A stretch of 64,000 nucleotides of DNA from Pectinophora gossypiella (taxonomy: Eukaryota; Arthropoda; Insecta; Lepidoptera; Gelechiidae). The notes below the pieces were generated by a model that made no database searches, was not told where the DNA came from, and was given only the letters and a program-made list of their open reading frames with translations. The stretch lies in contig NC_065415.1 of the NCBI RefSeq assembly GCF_024362695.1, forward strand, positions 14,921,438-14,985,437, in the 5' to 3' direction. Positions 1 to 10,094 of the stretch are shown here, one piece after another. Made by a program: the position numbers and the translations under genes. How positions within the stretch are numbered: the stretch's first letter is position 1; each line of letters starts with the position of its first letter.

Positions 1-14
1 CTCTCAAGGTTACT

Positions 15-325
15 TCTCTTTCTTATCGTGTGGGTTGTGAGGGAATACCAGCCTCATCAACCCTAGTGTCAGGGTTAGATTGAGCCACCAACGGCCACTG
101 ACATGGCTCATGTAACGATTAGTCACTTACATCAGTAACCGGGACGGCTTAACGTGCCTTCCAAAGCACGGATCATCTTGCTTTCGAACAATCAGGTGAT
201 CAGCCTGCAATGTCCTAACCAAACTAGGGATCACAACGTGATTTTTGTAATATGTCGCCACCGGGATTCGAAACCGGGGCCTCCGGATCGTGAGTCCAAC
301 GCTCAACCACTGGACTTCAGAGGGT
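15..325 (-). mobile_element. SINE-A, near full length
   Basis: tRNA-headed SINE in reverse orientation. Read on the minus strand, it begins with a tRNA-like head (A-box region near 300-320, B-box near 250-260, degenerate), followed by the central domain near 140-180 and the tail with the CCCTGACACCAGGG-type hairpin near 55-75. It ends at a CACACGATAGAAGAA-like 3' end at the left. Family membership rests on more than 20 related copies in this window. Confidence 0.85.
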
Positions 326-400
326 TACTACTGATCCGCCACAGTTCCCTGATATGGCTTCTGCAATGCTACATATTTACTGAGGTAAATATTAGCCGAT

Positions 401-503
401 ACTTTCGGACAATCAGGTGATCAGCCTGCAATGTCCTAATCAAACTTGAGATCATAAAGTAATGTTTGTGATTTCTCCCCACCGGAATTCGAACCCAGGA
501 CTC
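401..503 (-). mobile_element. SINE-A fragment
   Basis: Second minus-strand piece next to the first copy. It holds only the segment after the B-box (ATTCGAACCC) up to the GGTGATCAGCCTG motif; the 3' half is missing. Confidence 0.7.
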
Positions 504-819
504 AGCGTCATCAGACTGCATACCAGATACGTATTCAGCAATAATGCATTACCTGAAACAAGAAATATTATGTTAGTGTTAAGTCGAACACTTTCGTCGT
601 ATTAATGCGTTATAATTTGCAATTAGATCCATGCTCGCACATTACCTACAACGTACACAGACTGTTGTAACCCAGAATTTGTGATTTTAAAGTAAATCTA
701 ACGTTATATATTTTTGAATTAGAAGTTTATACATCTTCATAATATACTTGAATTAAATAAGACGTATTTATTTATGGATTGCTTTTACACACAATACAGA
801 AAAGGAAACGGTTTATTAA
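504..819. other. AT-rich stretch, nothing recognised
   Basis: No open frame, tRNA-like box or terminal repeat that I can support. Short ORFs here are ordinary chance ORFs. Confidence 0.5.
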
Positions 820-1100
820 ATCATACATTTGGAGCATTGCACTCTATTTGTTTCTATGGAAGTGAAACGTGGACTATGACACAGAAAAACAGAGAGAGGT
901 TGGAAGCGTGTGGTGTTGGCGATGTGGTGTTGGCAAAGGATGGAGGGTATAAGCTGGACTGAAATAGTGTCAAATGAAAAAGTGCTGGAAACAGTTGAAG
1001 AAAAGAGAACCATAATGAAGACTATAGAGAACCGGAGAGGAAATATGATTGGCCACCTGATACGACATCATTTATAACAAACATCATAGAAGGAAAAATT
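820..1100 (+). pseudogene. LINE-T C-terminal ORF2 remnant
   Basis: Decayed end of a non-LTR retrotransposon polyprotein. Frames read LYGSETWTM, then (after a short duplication and frameshift around 905-945) NRRGNMIGHLIRHH. The same peptide chain occurs at 27340-27710 and 53324-53595 on the minus strand. In related elements this part follows the reverse transcriptase domain. The resemblance to RTE-like LINE C-termini is from memory. Frameshifts and lost codons make it non-functional. Confidence 0.65.
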
Positions 1101-1348
1101 TACTTGGAACCGAAATCAGAATTATAAAATTAATTAACTAATTGAAAAAAAGTACTTAGTAAAGTTAAGTAAATTTATTTATTGCTTTTTAGTTTTGCGT
1201 TTGAAGACGGTTATTTTTAATAAAAAATAAATATTTTTTGTTAAAACAACTATACAGAGATACAGTCGTGTTGCTTAATAACAATTAAAGTAATAAAATA
1301 TTTTTTAAATTATTATTATCATTTAATAATTATTATTAAAACTTTTAC

Positions 1349-1475
1349 TATCACAGTTCGCTCGATCATTACAGACGGCGATACGGGTCACGTTGGTCTA
1401 ACAGAAGTCTCGGTGAGGTGTGGACTACCTTGATTGGGATATATGGGATAGATCTGAGTTTATGTTATGTTGATT
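1349..1475 (+). mobile_element. SINE-G fragment
   Basis: Matches the body of SINE-G: a GACGGCGATACGG-type motif, then the ACGTTGGTCTAACAGAA motif, then CGGTGAGGTGTGG. The same order occurs at 37555, 46378 and, reversed, at 4080, 17935, 20907 and 43944. Confidence 0.6.
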
Positions 1476-1561
1476 TTTATTTTGGATCATGCGATGCGGT
1501 AGCTCTGTCTACCTAAATTGGGAATAAAACCGTTAAGTTTTTTTTAATAGTTTTTATTTCA

Positions 1562-1877
1562 TGGTCTAGAGATTAGAATTTCAGGCTCACGATCTGGACG
1601 TCCGGGTTCGATTGCCGATGGGGACATTGTTGAAATCACTTTGTATGATTGTCCTTTGTTTGGTCTTCAGGGAGGACTTTCAGTCTTGAGTCACCTGATT
1701 GTGTGAAAAATTAAGATGATTCCGTGCTTCGAAGGGCACGTTAAGCCGTAAAAACACCTCCACCAACCCGCAATGGAGCAGCGTGGTGGAGTATGCTCCG
1801 TACTCTCCGGTTGATTGAGCGGAGACCTGTGCCCAGCAGTGGAACGTATATAGGCGGTTTATGTGTTATGTATGTAT
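1562..1877 (+). mobile_element. SINE-B copy
   Basis: tRNA-like head with B-box GGTTCGATTGCC near 1604-1615, central domain near 1715-1755 (GTGCTTCGAAGGGCACG), a characteristic GGAGCAGCGTGGTGGAG block near 1772-1790, and a tail CCCAGCAGTGGAACG near 1830. A second copy lies at 59925-60222. The central domain is shared with SINE-A and SINE-D, and the tail with SINE-D. Confidence 0.75.
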
Positions 1878-2246
1878 GTTTTTATTATTTGTAAGTTACA
1901 CAACTTCGGCACTAGACTGAAGATCAGGTGCCGATGTTTAAAGTCGACTGGCGATTTTTAATTTCGGCACACAATCAGTGTTAAAGTAAATTGATCGATA
2001 AATCAACGCCGGCCCTGTGTAGAGTAATTGGTTATTTAAATTCGGCTCTGCCTTGGGCAGAAATATTCTTCGCACTAACATTTTGGGTAAGCCACTTTTG
2101 TATTAAAAACTTGCTAGTTTTCATCACCTCTAAAGGACTGGGAGCGATAAAAAAATAGAACAACACATTCAGCTGCTTGTGTGCCCGAGTGTCATTGGAA
2201 TTTAATGAAATACTCCATCCAAAGTTAGCGAATATAATTATATGAT

Positions 2247-2370
2247 GGCCCCGATTCCTGCAGACACCTCCTAATTTTATTTTAAGTTATACCCGTCATT
2301 TTCTTATCCGCCGAAAAGGAAAGGGACGGACGATTGTCAACAATTTAATTTTAAAACGAATGAATAACAA
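2247..2370 (+). mobile_element. MITE-P, single arm
   Basis: One arm of the long inverted-repeat element that is complete at 46735-47106. It starts GGCCCCGATTCCTGC and includes CCTAATTTTATTTTAAG and a CATTTTCTTATCCGCCG block. The opposite arm is absent. Confidence 0.6.
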
Positions 2371-2452
2371 GGGCCGTTGTCAGCTCAATAAACACCCTGA
2401 CACCAGGGTTGATGAGGTTGGTAATCCACCTCACAACACGATAGAAGAAGAC
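2371..2452 (+). mobile_element. SINE-A 3' tail
   Basis: Only the tail hairpin (CCCTGACACCAGGG) and the terminal ACACGATAGAAGAAG remain. It abuts the MITE-P arm, consistent with a 5'-truncated insertion. Confidence 0.7.
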
Positions 2453-2639
2453 CGTTACGATGTCACTAACACCTTGTATTTTAGTTACTCCATATCTGTA
2501 CTGAACCTACCGCAGAACTCGAAACCACCGTTTTAAACTCATAACAATACTTGTAAGTAATTGTTGTTTTAAACAATAAATTAATAAGTTTATGTGCAAT
2601 AAAACTATGGAGGGTAATATTAATGGAAACAAATGGGGA

Positions 2640-2840
2640 GGAATTAACCAAAGCGGACTGTCTCAGGGTGTGGTCCAGAATTGCCGAGCGCCCTGAGGCG
2701 ATACATTCATTCTTAGTTTGCTCTTACTTTGTCGTGTCTATGGTAAGATAAAGAAGTTAGATCGGCTCTGTGTATTGTACTAATTATATTATATCGCTGG
2801 CTGTTCAACGCGGAAACGCAGCCAGCATTATGGGTACGAT
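2640..2840 (+). pseudogene. Possible LINE ORF remnant
   Basis: Near 2795-2840 the frame reads like AVQRGNAASIMGT with errors, matching the end of the better preserved copy at 2990-3240. Upstream coding character is weak. I infer a tandem or nested relic of the same LINE type. Confidence 0.35.
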
Positions 2841-2989
2841 TTTAATTAATATACTTTAGTTTAAGTGTTAATTGTACATAATTTATTTTTGTTTTGTTTC
2901 ATATTTTTCAAATATTTTTGTTCTGTAACTGTTTTGTTTATGGTGTAAATAAAGTATTTATTTTATTATATTTTGCTTTTAACCGACAT

Positions 2990-3412
2990 TCGTATATCTT
3001 TTTGCCATTCGCAGTGGAGACGATGGGCCTGTGGGACCCTGAGGCGAAATTATGTTTGAGTAAAATTTCGGCGCGTCTCATTGAGGCAACTGGCGATCCA
3101 AGAGCTGGCAGTTTTTTGAGCAGAGGATAGGCCTGGCAGTTCAGAGGGGAAATGCTGCCAGCGTTTTGGGCACTCTGCCTCCGTGTGGCGCGCTGAAAGA
3201 GGTGTTCTATTTATAATAAGCTGGTATTGTTTTTTTGCCATCACCTATATAAATGGGGCTTAAAGGAGTTGCCACACCGTAAATGTGGTCACCCGGATCA
3301 AACCATATCTCACATAGTGAACGAGTGCCTCTGCACCAGTTCCCAGGTGGTATAGCCGAGCTGCATTGTGTGACGGATTCAGCAGAGACTTGGTTAAGGG
3401 AGTGATGGGTCA
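2990..3412 (+). pseudogene. Non-LTR reverse transcriptase C-terminal remnant
   Basis: Two coding pieces with frame breaks. The first reads SKISARLIEATGDPRAG, then (after a frame change) AVQRGNAASVLGTLPP, up to about 3215. The second, 3275-3412, reads KCGHPDQTISHIVNEC and, after a +1 shift, FPGGIAELHCVTDSA. A Cys/His knuckle (CxCGxxxxTxxHIVxECP) followed by a GGIxxLHxVT motif is common at the C-terminus of insect non-LTR polyproteins. It is broken by frameshifts and a stop near 3357. Confidence 0.65.
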
Positions 3413-3714
3413 CTTCACACTAGTCTTCTTTCAGAAATATTCATAACCACACCGTCTCGTTTACTTCGTGCGGCTAAGCGTGACCTCACTTTCTGGCTGC
3501 GTAACTTCGGAACACAAAGAGACTCGAACAATCCTATCATACGCATGTGTCGTTTTTACAATAATGTCGCCTCCATGGATAAAAATTTGGATATTTTTAA
3601 TAATTTTGGAACATTTAGAACACAAATTATCAAAAGTCCAAAATCAGTCAAAAACTGAAGTCGTTTTGTTTTTTGAATTGTAATCTTATTTTTTTTCTTT
3701 ACCTCTTTTTAGTT

Positions 3715-3837
3715 GCTATATGATTTTGCATGCTGTCAACGCACCCTGTTTGGGATGTTGACTGACCATTTTTGTTTGTAACTGTATATTTTATCATGTA
3801 TTGTCAATGTCCTGTTGTGTGTTGCAATAAATAAATA
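3715..3837 (+). mobile_element. Probable LINE 3' tail
   Basis: Noncoding stretch ending in an AATAAATAAATAAAG run, the style of several LINE 3' ends in this window (for example near 59455-59530). No coding part is preserved. Confidence 0.35.
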
Positions 3838-4050
3838 AAGACAGGTCTAAAACTAACGAAAAACATTTTCTTTTTTCTATTTAACCTATTTATGAATTTT
3901 AATCAAGAAAAACGTACTAATAGGACCGACATTTTATCACGTTTTTCTATGACGTCACAGTGTGCTTTTTCATACAAGTTCCATAGTAATTTCGTGTTTT
4001 GACGTTTAGTAAAAAGTAACTGATTTGACTAGTTGGAAACCGGCCTATTG
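3838..4050 (+). mobile_element. MITE-F, 5' truncated
   Basis: Starts within the element at AGACAGGTCTAAA and runs through CTATGACGTCACAG, TTTTGACGTTTAGTAAA and TGATTTGACTAGTTGG to the terminal CCTATT. Matching copies are at 6780, 9645 (reversed), 11920, 22603, 39592 and 48688. Confidence 0.7.
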
Positions 4051-4227
4051 GGGGCGCCACGCCAGAGGTACATTAATCGCAAGATGTTCTAAGTACCTAC
4101 AGTTCACTGAGCTCTCTGTTAGACCAACGTGATAGGTGATGAGCCGTATCACCGTATTTAACAGTCAAGCCAACTGCGTTAGTGAAAACTGCACATATGG
4201 TAAATTATAACTCAATGGTGCAAGTCC

Positions 4228-4534
4228 GCTCGTGAGGAGCTCGGTGGCGCAGCGGTAAACGCGGTCGGTCTGCGATTGTTGAAGTAAAGCAACTTTCGCA
4301 GAGGCCGGTCATAGAATGGGTGACCACAGAAAAAAAAAAAGTTTTCATCTCGAGCTCCTCCGTGCTTCGGAAGGCACGTTAAGCCGTTGGTCCCGGCTGC
4401 ATTAGCAGTCGTTAATAACCACCAATCCGCACTGGGCCCGCGTGGTGGTTTAAGGCCCGATCTCCCTATCCATCCATAGGGAAGGCCCGTGCCCCAGCAG
4501 TGGGGACGTTAATGGGCTGATGATGATGATGATG
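4228..4534 (+). mobile_element. SINE-D (composite tRNA/5S SINE), flanked by 13-bp TSD
   Basis: Starts with a tRNA-like segment carrying an A-box (TGGCGCAGCGG, 4245-4255) and continues with a segment resembling the 5S rRNA internal promoter: GAAGTAAAGCAAC (4281-4293) and GGTCATAGAATGGGTGACC (4307-4325). Next come the shared central domain (about 4362-4400) and a tail with CCCCAGCAGTGGGGACG ending in (TGA)n. The duplication ATGGTGCAAGTCC flanks it at 4215-4227 and 4535-4547. Confidence 0.85.
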
Positions 4535-4560
4535 ATGGTGCAAGTCCAGTACCGGGATGC

Positions 4561-4886
4561 TTTTTTTTTTGACGTGACTTATTGTAGATTTGCCGCAGAT
4601 GGCATTAACTACTTGGCCGGACAAATGGGGAGCGCTGACGGCTCTCACCCGGTACAACGTTTAAGACAACAGGCCTGAGGGTGCCCAGTTGGGCGCGAAC
4701 CTCGGCTCAGGGCGTCGTCTGAGAGGAAAAATATTTGAAAGAATTAATCGACCCTAGTGGGTCGATAGCGATAAGCGCTGAATGAGGGAAATCGTCGACC
4801 ACGCCGGCGGGGTCGGTATCGGGGTCCTGAAGTGTTTCGTGTCGCGAGCTGATTGGCTGCCTCTATGGCTAGAGTAATCGGGTAAG
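4561..4886 (-). mobile_element. LINE-C, 5' truncated, flanked by 13-bp TSD
   Basis: Poly(A) is seen as the T run at 4561-4571, so the element is on the minus strand. The duplication AGTACCGGGATGC lies at 4548-4560 and 4887-4899. The 5' part holds the conserved coding end (reading TLAIEAANQLA on the minus strand around 4830-4875); the 3' part ends GTAGTTAATGCCATC...AAGTCACGTC before the A tail. It inserted into SINE-G. Confidence 0.85.
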
Positions 4887-4960
4887 AGTACCGGGATGCG
4901 AACCGGCACTCCCCGATTGAAAAGCAAGCCGGTAAACCACAGGACCACAGCAGAATTTCA

Positions 4961-5618
4961 TTCCTTTATTTACATTTCGCTATTACTCGTAACTTGTTTA
5001 CAAAAGGGACGGGTTCCCTATCAGACGCGATCGTGTTGCGTAAATATGTCAGTTAATTACAAGATTTCGACTCTTGCGCAACCAGCCACTGCTACCGTTT
5101 TAATTCAACAGTTGAATTTCAACAAAAAAAAAAACTTTTTTAATTGGTACCGAATTTTTTTCACCGATCATGTAAATCAGCCGCGTAAGCCTTTTATCGT
5201 AAATTAAATATTTAATGCGTTTTAATTCAACTTTTGTAAATGCCGATGATATAGTAATTATCTATATAAATACTTTTGAAAATGAGAAATACTTTATAAA
5301 TGCGTCGACGGTCATCATAATTATATTTTTAAATGTATCGGAAATGTATTTTTTTAAGTTTTAAATTAGCACTTTAAGGTTTACGATAATTATTAAATGT
5401 GAAGAAAAAATGTTGTGGATTTCATCTTTATGACTTTACCATAATGTGTTTATTTCAATAATATTAAAAATACAGAATATTTAGGACAAAATAATGAACG
5501 AAAGGTTTAAAAACACTAATTTGCGAAGAAAGTTAATACATATTAGTACTTTTCACTATATCGTTTAAGTAAAAGCCAGTACTTGAATAACTTACTTTCG
5601 TTTTATTAGTGCATATTG
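4961..5618. other. AT-rich stretch, nothing recognised
   Basis: The 103-residue frame at 4896-5207 has no recognisable domain and starts inside the SINE-G head, so I do not treat it as a gene. The rest is very AT-rich with no terminal repeats that I can see. Confidence 0.5.
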
Positions 5619-5767
5619 ACGGCCTCCGTGGTCCAGTGGTTGAGCGTTAGGCTCACGATGCGTAGGTTCCGGGTTCGAATCCCGGTGGGGAAATATCCTA
5701 GGGTTATATAATAATAACCCTGACACCAGGGTTGATGGGGTTGATAACCCACACGATAGAGAAGAAT
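5619..5767 (+). mobile_element. SINE-A, internally deleted
   Basis: A good tRNA-like head (A-box TGGTCCAGTGGTT near 5632, B-box GGTTCGAATCCC near 5674) joins, near 5700-5716, directly to the tail hairpin AACCCTGACACCAGGG. The whole central domain is missing. The 3' end CACACGATAGAGAAGAA is intact. Confidence 0.8.
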
Positions 5768-5905
5768 TCCATACTTTTGCGACGGAAAATTCCACTTGAT
5801 ATCAACTCAGAATCATGGTCTGAATCATCCCTCAAAGTTTTCGTTACGATCTCACGAACATCTTGTATGTATTGGGGTACAATGACACAGGAAGAGAATT
5901 CCAAA
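5768..5905. repeat. Repeat Q fragment
   Basis: Contains TTGATATCAACTCAGAATCATGG and GTTACGAT-CTCAC motifs that recur at 49105-49185 and, as a hairpin, at 55530-55652. It ends near an AAGAGAATTCC block also seen near 57570. Class unknown. Confidence 0.5.
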
Positions 5906-6519
5906 CTTTTACCTAAAGTGATTTGTGGAAATGAAATATATATTTATTTGTTCTAGAGTGGTAAATAAAAATCTAATTTAATAATATAATTATATTGCAT
6001 TACATAATAAAAGTCCTGCACTCGCCCACGTAATGTAAGTATATTAAATAATAGGGTATTTGACTGGGTCAAAGATAAATTAGAAAATGCTAATCTATAA
6101 ATAGAAGCTAGTGTGCGACGATCAAAAATCAATCTACTTTTCATAATTCTACATTACATCTAATCTATAATAATAATATCGTAATTCTATTATCAATCTA
6201 ATTTTACATTTCGAATTATTTTCGAATTGTATTTATGAATAAAAAATGTATGTACATCTAATAAGTAGTCAACTAATTTATTTTATATACCAATCTAACT
6301 AAAAATATTTATTCAGAAACAATAATAATAAAAAAACAGAATGTAAATCCACCACAGGCTTCGTCATTACCAACATTCATATTTAAAAAATAAAATAAGG
6401 GAAAGCATATTCAATTCATACATAATAAAATCCGCACAAGCTTCGTCAAAATACAAAAACAAAACCACAATTGGCTTATTGGTATTTATGAATTAAGTAA
6501 CAACTAGCGAACTGCCCCC
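5906..6519. other. AT-rich stretch with a MITE-F end
   Basis: At about 6050-6125 there is a MITE-F-like end (GGGTATTTGACTGGGTCAAAG, then AATGCTAATCTATAAATAGAAG). Otherwise I recognise nothing. Confidence 0.45.
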
Positions 6520-6780
6520 GCTTCTGCCCCCGCTTCGTTCGGGTGCAATGCTGAGGAAAAAATGAAATTATTTACGACATCACATTAAAATCCTCAAAAA
6601 TAACAGTATTTCTCCACTATTTAATGGATGTTATTATACATATAAACCTTCCTCTTGAATCACTCTATCTATTAAAAGAAACCGCATCAAAATCCGTTGC
6701 GTAGTTTTAAAGATTTCAACGTACATAGGGAGGGATATATAGGGACAGAAAAAGCGACTTTGTTTTATACTATGTAGTGA
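6520..6780 (+). mobile_element. Helitron-like nonautonomous element
   Basis: Begins near CCCCCGCTTCGTTCGGGTGC and ends near TTTATACTATGTAGTGATG, with CCTTCCTCTTGAATCACTC and TCCGTTGCGTAGTTTTAAAG in between. From memory this order is typical of abundant lepidopteran Helitron-type repeats. There is no transposase; the frame at 6634-6903 is a chance ORF. Confidence 0.55.
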
Positions 6781-6905
6781 TGAGTACGACGTTTGACCGC
6801 TTTTATTGATGACGTCACAGGACAGCATTTCCATACAAACTCCAAAGGAAACTATCGTTTTGACGTTTCGTAAAAAGTATCTCAACTTAGTCAAGGTTGT
6901 CAAGT
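6781..6905 (+). mobile_element. MITE-F 3' half
   Basis: GATGACGTCACAGG, then TTCCATACAAACTCC, TTTTGACGTTTCGTAAAAAG and CTTAGTCAAGG match the right half of MITE-F. It abuts the Helitron-like 3' end. Confidence 0.6.
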
Positions 6906-6949
6906 AACATAATTACTAATAAAATCTAACTTATATTTTTTTATGATGA

Positions 6950-7242
6950 ATGAGCTCGGTGGCGCAGCGGTAAACGCGCTCGGTCTGCGATTATTGGAGT
7001 TAAGCAACTTTCGCAAAGGCCGGTCTTAGGATGGGTGACCACAAAAAAAACGTTTTCATCTCGAGCTCATCCGTGCTTCGGAAGGCACGTTAAGCCGTTG
7101 GTCCCGGCTGCATTAACAGTCGTTAATAACCATCAATCCGCACTGGGCCCGCGTGATGGTTTAAGGCGCGATCTCCCTATCCATCCATAGGGCGGCCCGT
7201 GCCCCAGCAGTGGGGACGTTAATGGGCTGATGATGATGATGA
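6950..7242 (+). mobile_element. SINE-D copy
   Basis: Head GAGCTCGGTGGCGCAGCGG, then the 5S-like part GAGTTAAGCAAC and ATGGGTGACCAC, the central domain GTGCTTCGGAAGGCACG, and the tail CCCCAGCAGTGGGGACG ending in (TGA)n. Nearly complete. Confidence 0.85.
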
Positions 7243-7514
7243 TATTTTTTTTATTATACACAGTAGTTCCAGCACTGCACACTTTTCCCACAATATATAT
7301 TGCTCACTGGAAGCTACTTCATGTATCTAAGTAGTTAACGCACTCTCGTGGTGTTTTTAAGTATTTTTCTAGTCGCAGCGATAGGACGTTCCACATATAA
7401 ACAACGTCCGTGACGTCACCACGTGTTTATGTGTTCGTTATGTGCAATAAAGTAGGTATTTTGAATGTTATTGTATTAGATACTGATTTCGTATTTTCTA
7501 ACATAGTTCATCAC

Positions 7515-7667
7515 GTTGTCTTCCGTAATCGATGTGCACGTGATAATAATTTATGATCCAAACATATGAATTCGGAATTCACTAGTTTAGACCCGCACTT
7601 AATTCGAACCTGTGTCCTCACTGTGAGAGTCAAGCGTACTTTCAACTGGACTATCACGGCTCTTGTA
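7515..7667 (-). mobile_element. SINE-H head
   Basis: On the minus strand a tRNA-like head (GCCGTGATAGTCCAGTTG, then B-box GGTTCGAATT near 7610) is followed by TGTTTGGATCATAAATTATTATCACGTG. The same order appears at 43430-43770. The 3' half is missing here. Confidence 0.6.
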
Positions 7668-7818
7668 CGGTCACGAGTACTAATATGTATACACTTTGCA
7701 ACCATGTCACATTGACTTTTTTGACAAATTGAACTGTAAGTCTCATTAAATGTCAAATATGTCAGTGCGACAGAATCCTAAAGTGGGTACATTACATGTT
7801 TTGGTGCGACATAATACT
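7668..7818 (+). mobile_element. MITE-I, diverged
   Basis: Starts after TA with CGGTCACGAGTACTAATATG and runs through CACTTTGCAACCATGTCACA and CCTAAAGTGGGTACATTA. The 3' terminal repeat is degraded. Confidence 0.6.
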
Positions 7819-7894
7819 TAATAATTACGCGCTTTGAAGACTATCTAGAACTCTACTAGATTTCCGAAACGATCCGAATCGAACACTTATTTCA

Positions 7895-8014
7895 TTTTTT
7901 TTCGACGTGACTTATTGTAGATTTGCCGCAGATTGGCCGGACAAATGTGGAGCGCTGAAGGCTCTCACCCGGTACAACGTTTAAGACAACAGGCCTGAGG
8001 GTGCCCAGTTGGCA
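7895..8014 (-). mobile_element. LINE-C 3' end
   Basis: The T run at the left marks the poly(A) end; then TTATTGTAGATTTGCCGCAG up to GTGCCCAGTTGG. Strongly 5' truncated and missing the GATGGCATTAACTACT segment. Confidence 0.75.
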
Positions 8015-8225
8015 TTATTTCAAATACAGTTTAAAAAAGTACAGGTTAAAAAAGTAAAAAAATAAAATAAAAAATAAAGTTCCCCTTTTTCTTTTTTTTC
8101 TTTCTTACTTTACCTCTACCAAAGACAATTGAGAAGCGGACTACAAATGTAAAACAGTCCGATTGATTGCTGACTGTCCAACGAGTGATGTACGGCTGGA
8201 CGGACATTTTTTTTTTTATCTCGTA

Positions 8226-8450
8226 TAGTATCTACACCGGTTCGCGTTTGACCACAATCTCACGTGATGGTAAGTGATGGTGTGGCCTAAGATAGGAGGT
8301 GCTTACGAATGCCAGAAGGCATAGTGGGGTGGAATTAGGATCATGGGCTGGTCACCTACGAAGGACCTGGTGACACGAAAGTGGCACGGAGCCTCCAGAT
8401 ACCGAATACATCTTCATAGCGTGAGGTAGACCTTGCCGCTCTCGCATTGG
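8226..8450 (+). repeat. LINE-associated repeat fragment
   Basis: TTCGCGTTTGACCACAATCTCACGTGATGGTAAGTGATG is a motif chain also present in part at 15992-16025 and 25980-26020. I believe it is a lepidopteran LINE 3' region; no coding frame is kept. Confidence 0.45.
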
Positions 8451-8457
8451 CTTATAT

Positions 8458-8935
8458 AGTGATGAAGTGCCTCCTCTCTCTCTCTTTATTTAAGAGCTGC
8501 GCTCTTGTCGGTGGAGTATTCGCCATTACTCCATAGATAGGTGGTTGCCCTAATCACCTTCCGTTCCGCAGTACACCGACCAATTTCTCAATCGGTGATG
8601 TTCTAGCTAGAGCCCTACCAGAATCCATTTCCTCGGCCTCAAACCAATACTGATACCGCTGCTGCTCGGCATCAGGGGTTCGCTTTTGAAGTAGCGGCGC
8701 CTACTAGCTACGTCACAAGATCGTCATAGAACCCAAGTAGCATTTTATAGGTTAGCCCGTCCCAGTGAGCTACCCACTACGTTCTGCTAATCCTGTCGCT
8801 GTTTGGTCGGGGACTGCTTATTTCTATATTCGCAGCTAACCATCATATCTGATGGCCGTTCCACTATCCGCCACCTATGGACTTCGTAGATGGTCTACAG
8901 CTCAGCCTACTACAAGAAGTGCCTCCTAGACACTG
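8458..8935 (-). pseudogene. LINE 3' end with coding remnant
   Basis: On the minus strand a frame near 8560-8670 reads like QYWFEAEEMDSGRALA. The 3' end has the AGAGCGCAGCTCT stem and a (GA)n tail (seen as TCTCTCTCTC near 8465), the same terminus as LINE-T. The upstream part, to about 8935, is noncoding or decayed. Confidence 0.45.
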
Positions 8936-9084
8936 TAAAATCATCTAGAAAAGATGTAAGACCAAGGTGCTAGTAATATGCTGCCCACTCCAAAAATCTT
9001 GTGTGGTATAACTGTCTGTGATCCTAATACTAGAAATAACACATACAAAAACAGCCTATATAAGTTCCACTGCTGGACACAGCC

Positions 9085-9148
9085 CCTACCGGCCAAGTAG
9101 TTAATACCATCTGAGGCAAATCTACAATAAGTCACGTCAAAAAAAAAC
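9085..9148 (+). mobile_element. LINE-C 3' end, short
   Basis: Only the last ~65 bp: CCGGCCAAGTAGTTAATACC to AAGTCACGTC plus an A run. Confidence 0.7.
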
Positions 9149-9644
9149 ACAGGCCCTCTTCCCCCTCAGTAAACCTATAGTATGGAGCAAATAAATAAAT
9201 AAAAAATAAAAATGAGATAATTTGTACGAAAAAATGTACCTTTCGCATGAATAAAAAAATATAAATTTTATGTTTTTCTGACGCGTGATCAGTTACATTT
9301 AATAAATAATGTCAATTAAATATTGTCACAGGAGAGACTATCTTTATTGACAACGACTGAGTAGTCCAGTCTTAATCAACTGACAAAAAACCTTTGATCT
9401 ATGATGACAGATCTATTCCAAAAAGCGTAAAAGAACTTTTACTCCGTTATAATTATTAACCATTGAATTCTATTGTGTGTTATAAATTGTGTACCTTTCC
9501 TACTTAAATTTCAAGCCCTATATCACTTGGAGAAGGTCAAGCCATAAGTTTGTAAGTGTCAAAAGTTAAATAATAATTAACTGTACAATGAGTGTACAGA
9601 ACAGGCTTTTAAAATAGAACGGATTTAACATACCTGCACCTTTA

Positions 9645-9915
9645 ATAGGCTGCTTGACAACCTAGTCAAATGAAATACTTTTTACAAAACGTCAAAACGA
9701 CAGTTTTCTTTGGACTTTGTGTAGAAATACAGCCCTGTGACGTCATCAATAGAAGCGATCAAATATCGTATTCATTGTTGCTCAATTGACAAATAAAATT
9801 CGAAAAAAAGTCGAAAACTAAAATGCAATTGATTTTTGATCATCTTCGACTGGCTTCTATTTTTAAATTAGCGTTTCATAATCTATCGTTGACCGAGTCA
9901 AATATCCTATTCTAA
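9645..9915 (-). mobile_element. MITE-F, most complete copy
   Basis: Reverse orientation with both ends present. The left end AATAGGCTGCTTGACAACC and the right end GACCGAGTCAAATATCCTATT form a degenerate inverted repeat; TGACGTCATC lies inside. Middle parts differ from the 39592 copy, so this may be a subfamily. Confidence 0.6.
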
Positions 9916-10094
9916 GGATTCCGTTCACTACCAAAATAATAGAACATCTTCTTTATCTAATATCTACCTGGGAATGTCGTAAAAACGGACAGAGGAGACC
10001 TTATTAACGTGAGAGAGCATTATAGGTCCGATGGGGTGATTATCTGTCATCATACGGTATGTAATACCCATCTTAGGAGTTCGTATCAAAAGTG

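Larger units (their letters stand above)
4080..4960 (-). mobile_element. SINE-G with two nested insertions
   Basis: On the minus strand: a tRNA-like head at 4960-4900 (A-box-like TGTGGTTTACCGG, B-box GGTTCGCATCCC), interrupted by LINE-C (4561-4886), resumed at 4535-4560, interrupted by SINE-D (4228-4534), and resumed from 4227 to about 4080 with the TTGACTG, CGGTGATACGG and CACGTTGGTCTAACAG motifs. Removing both insertions restores an order seen in other SINE-G copies. Confidence 0.75.

Noticed and set aside
4281..4325. 5S rRNA gene or pseudogene
   Set aside because: Only the internal promoter part is similar, always in the same SINE-D context with SINE tail; it is not a stand-alone 5S gene.
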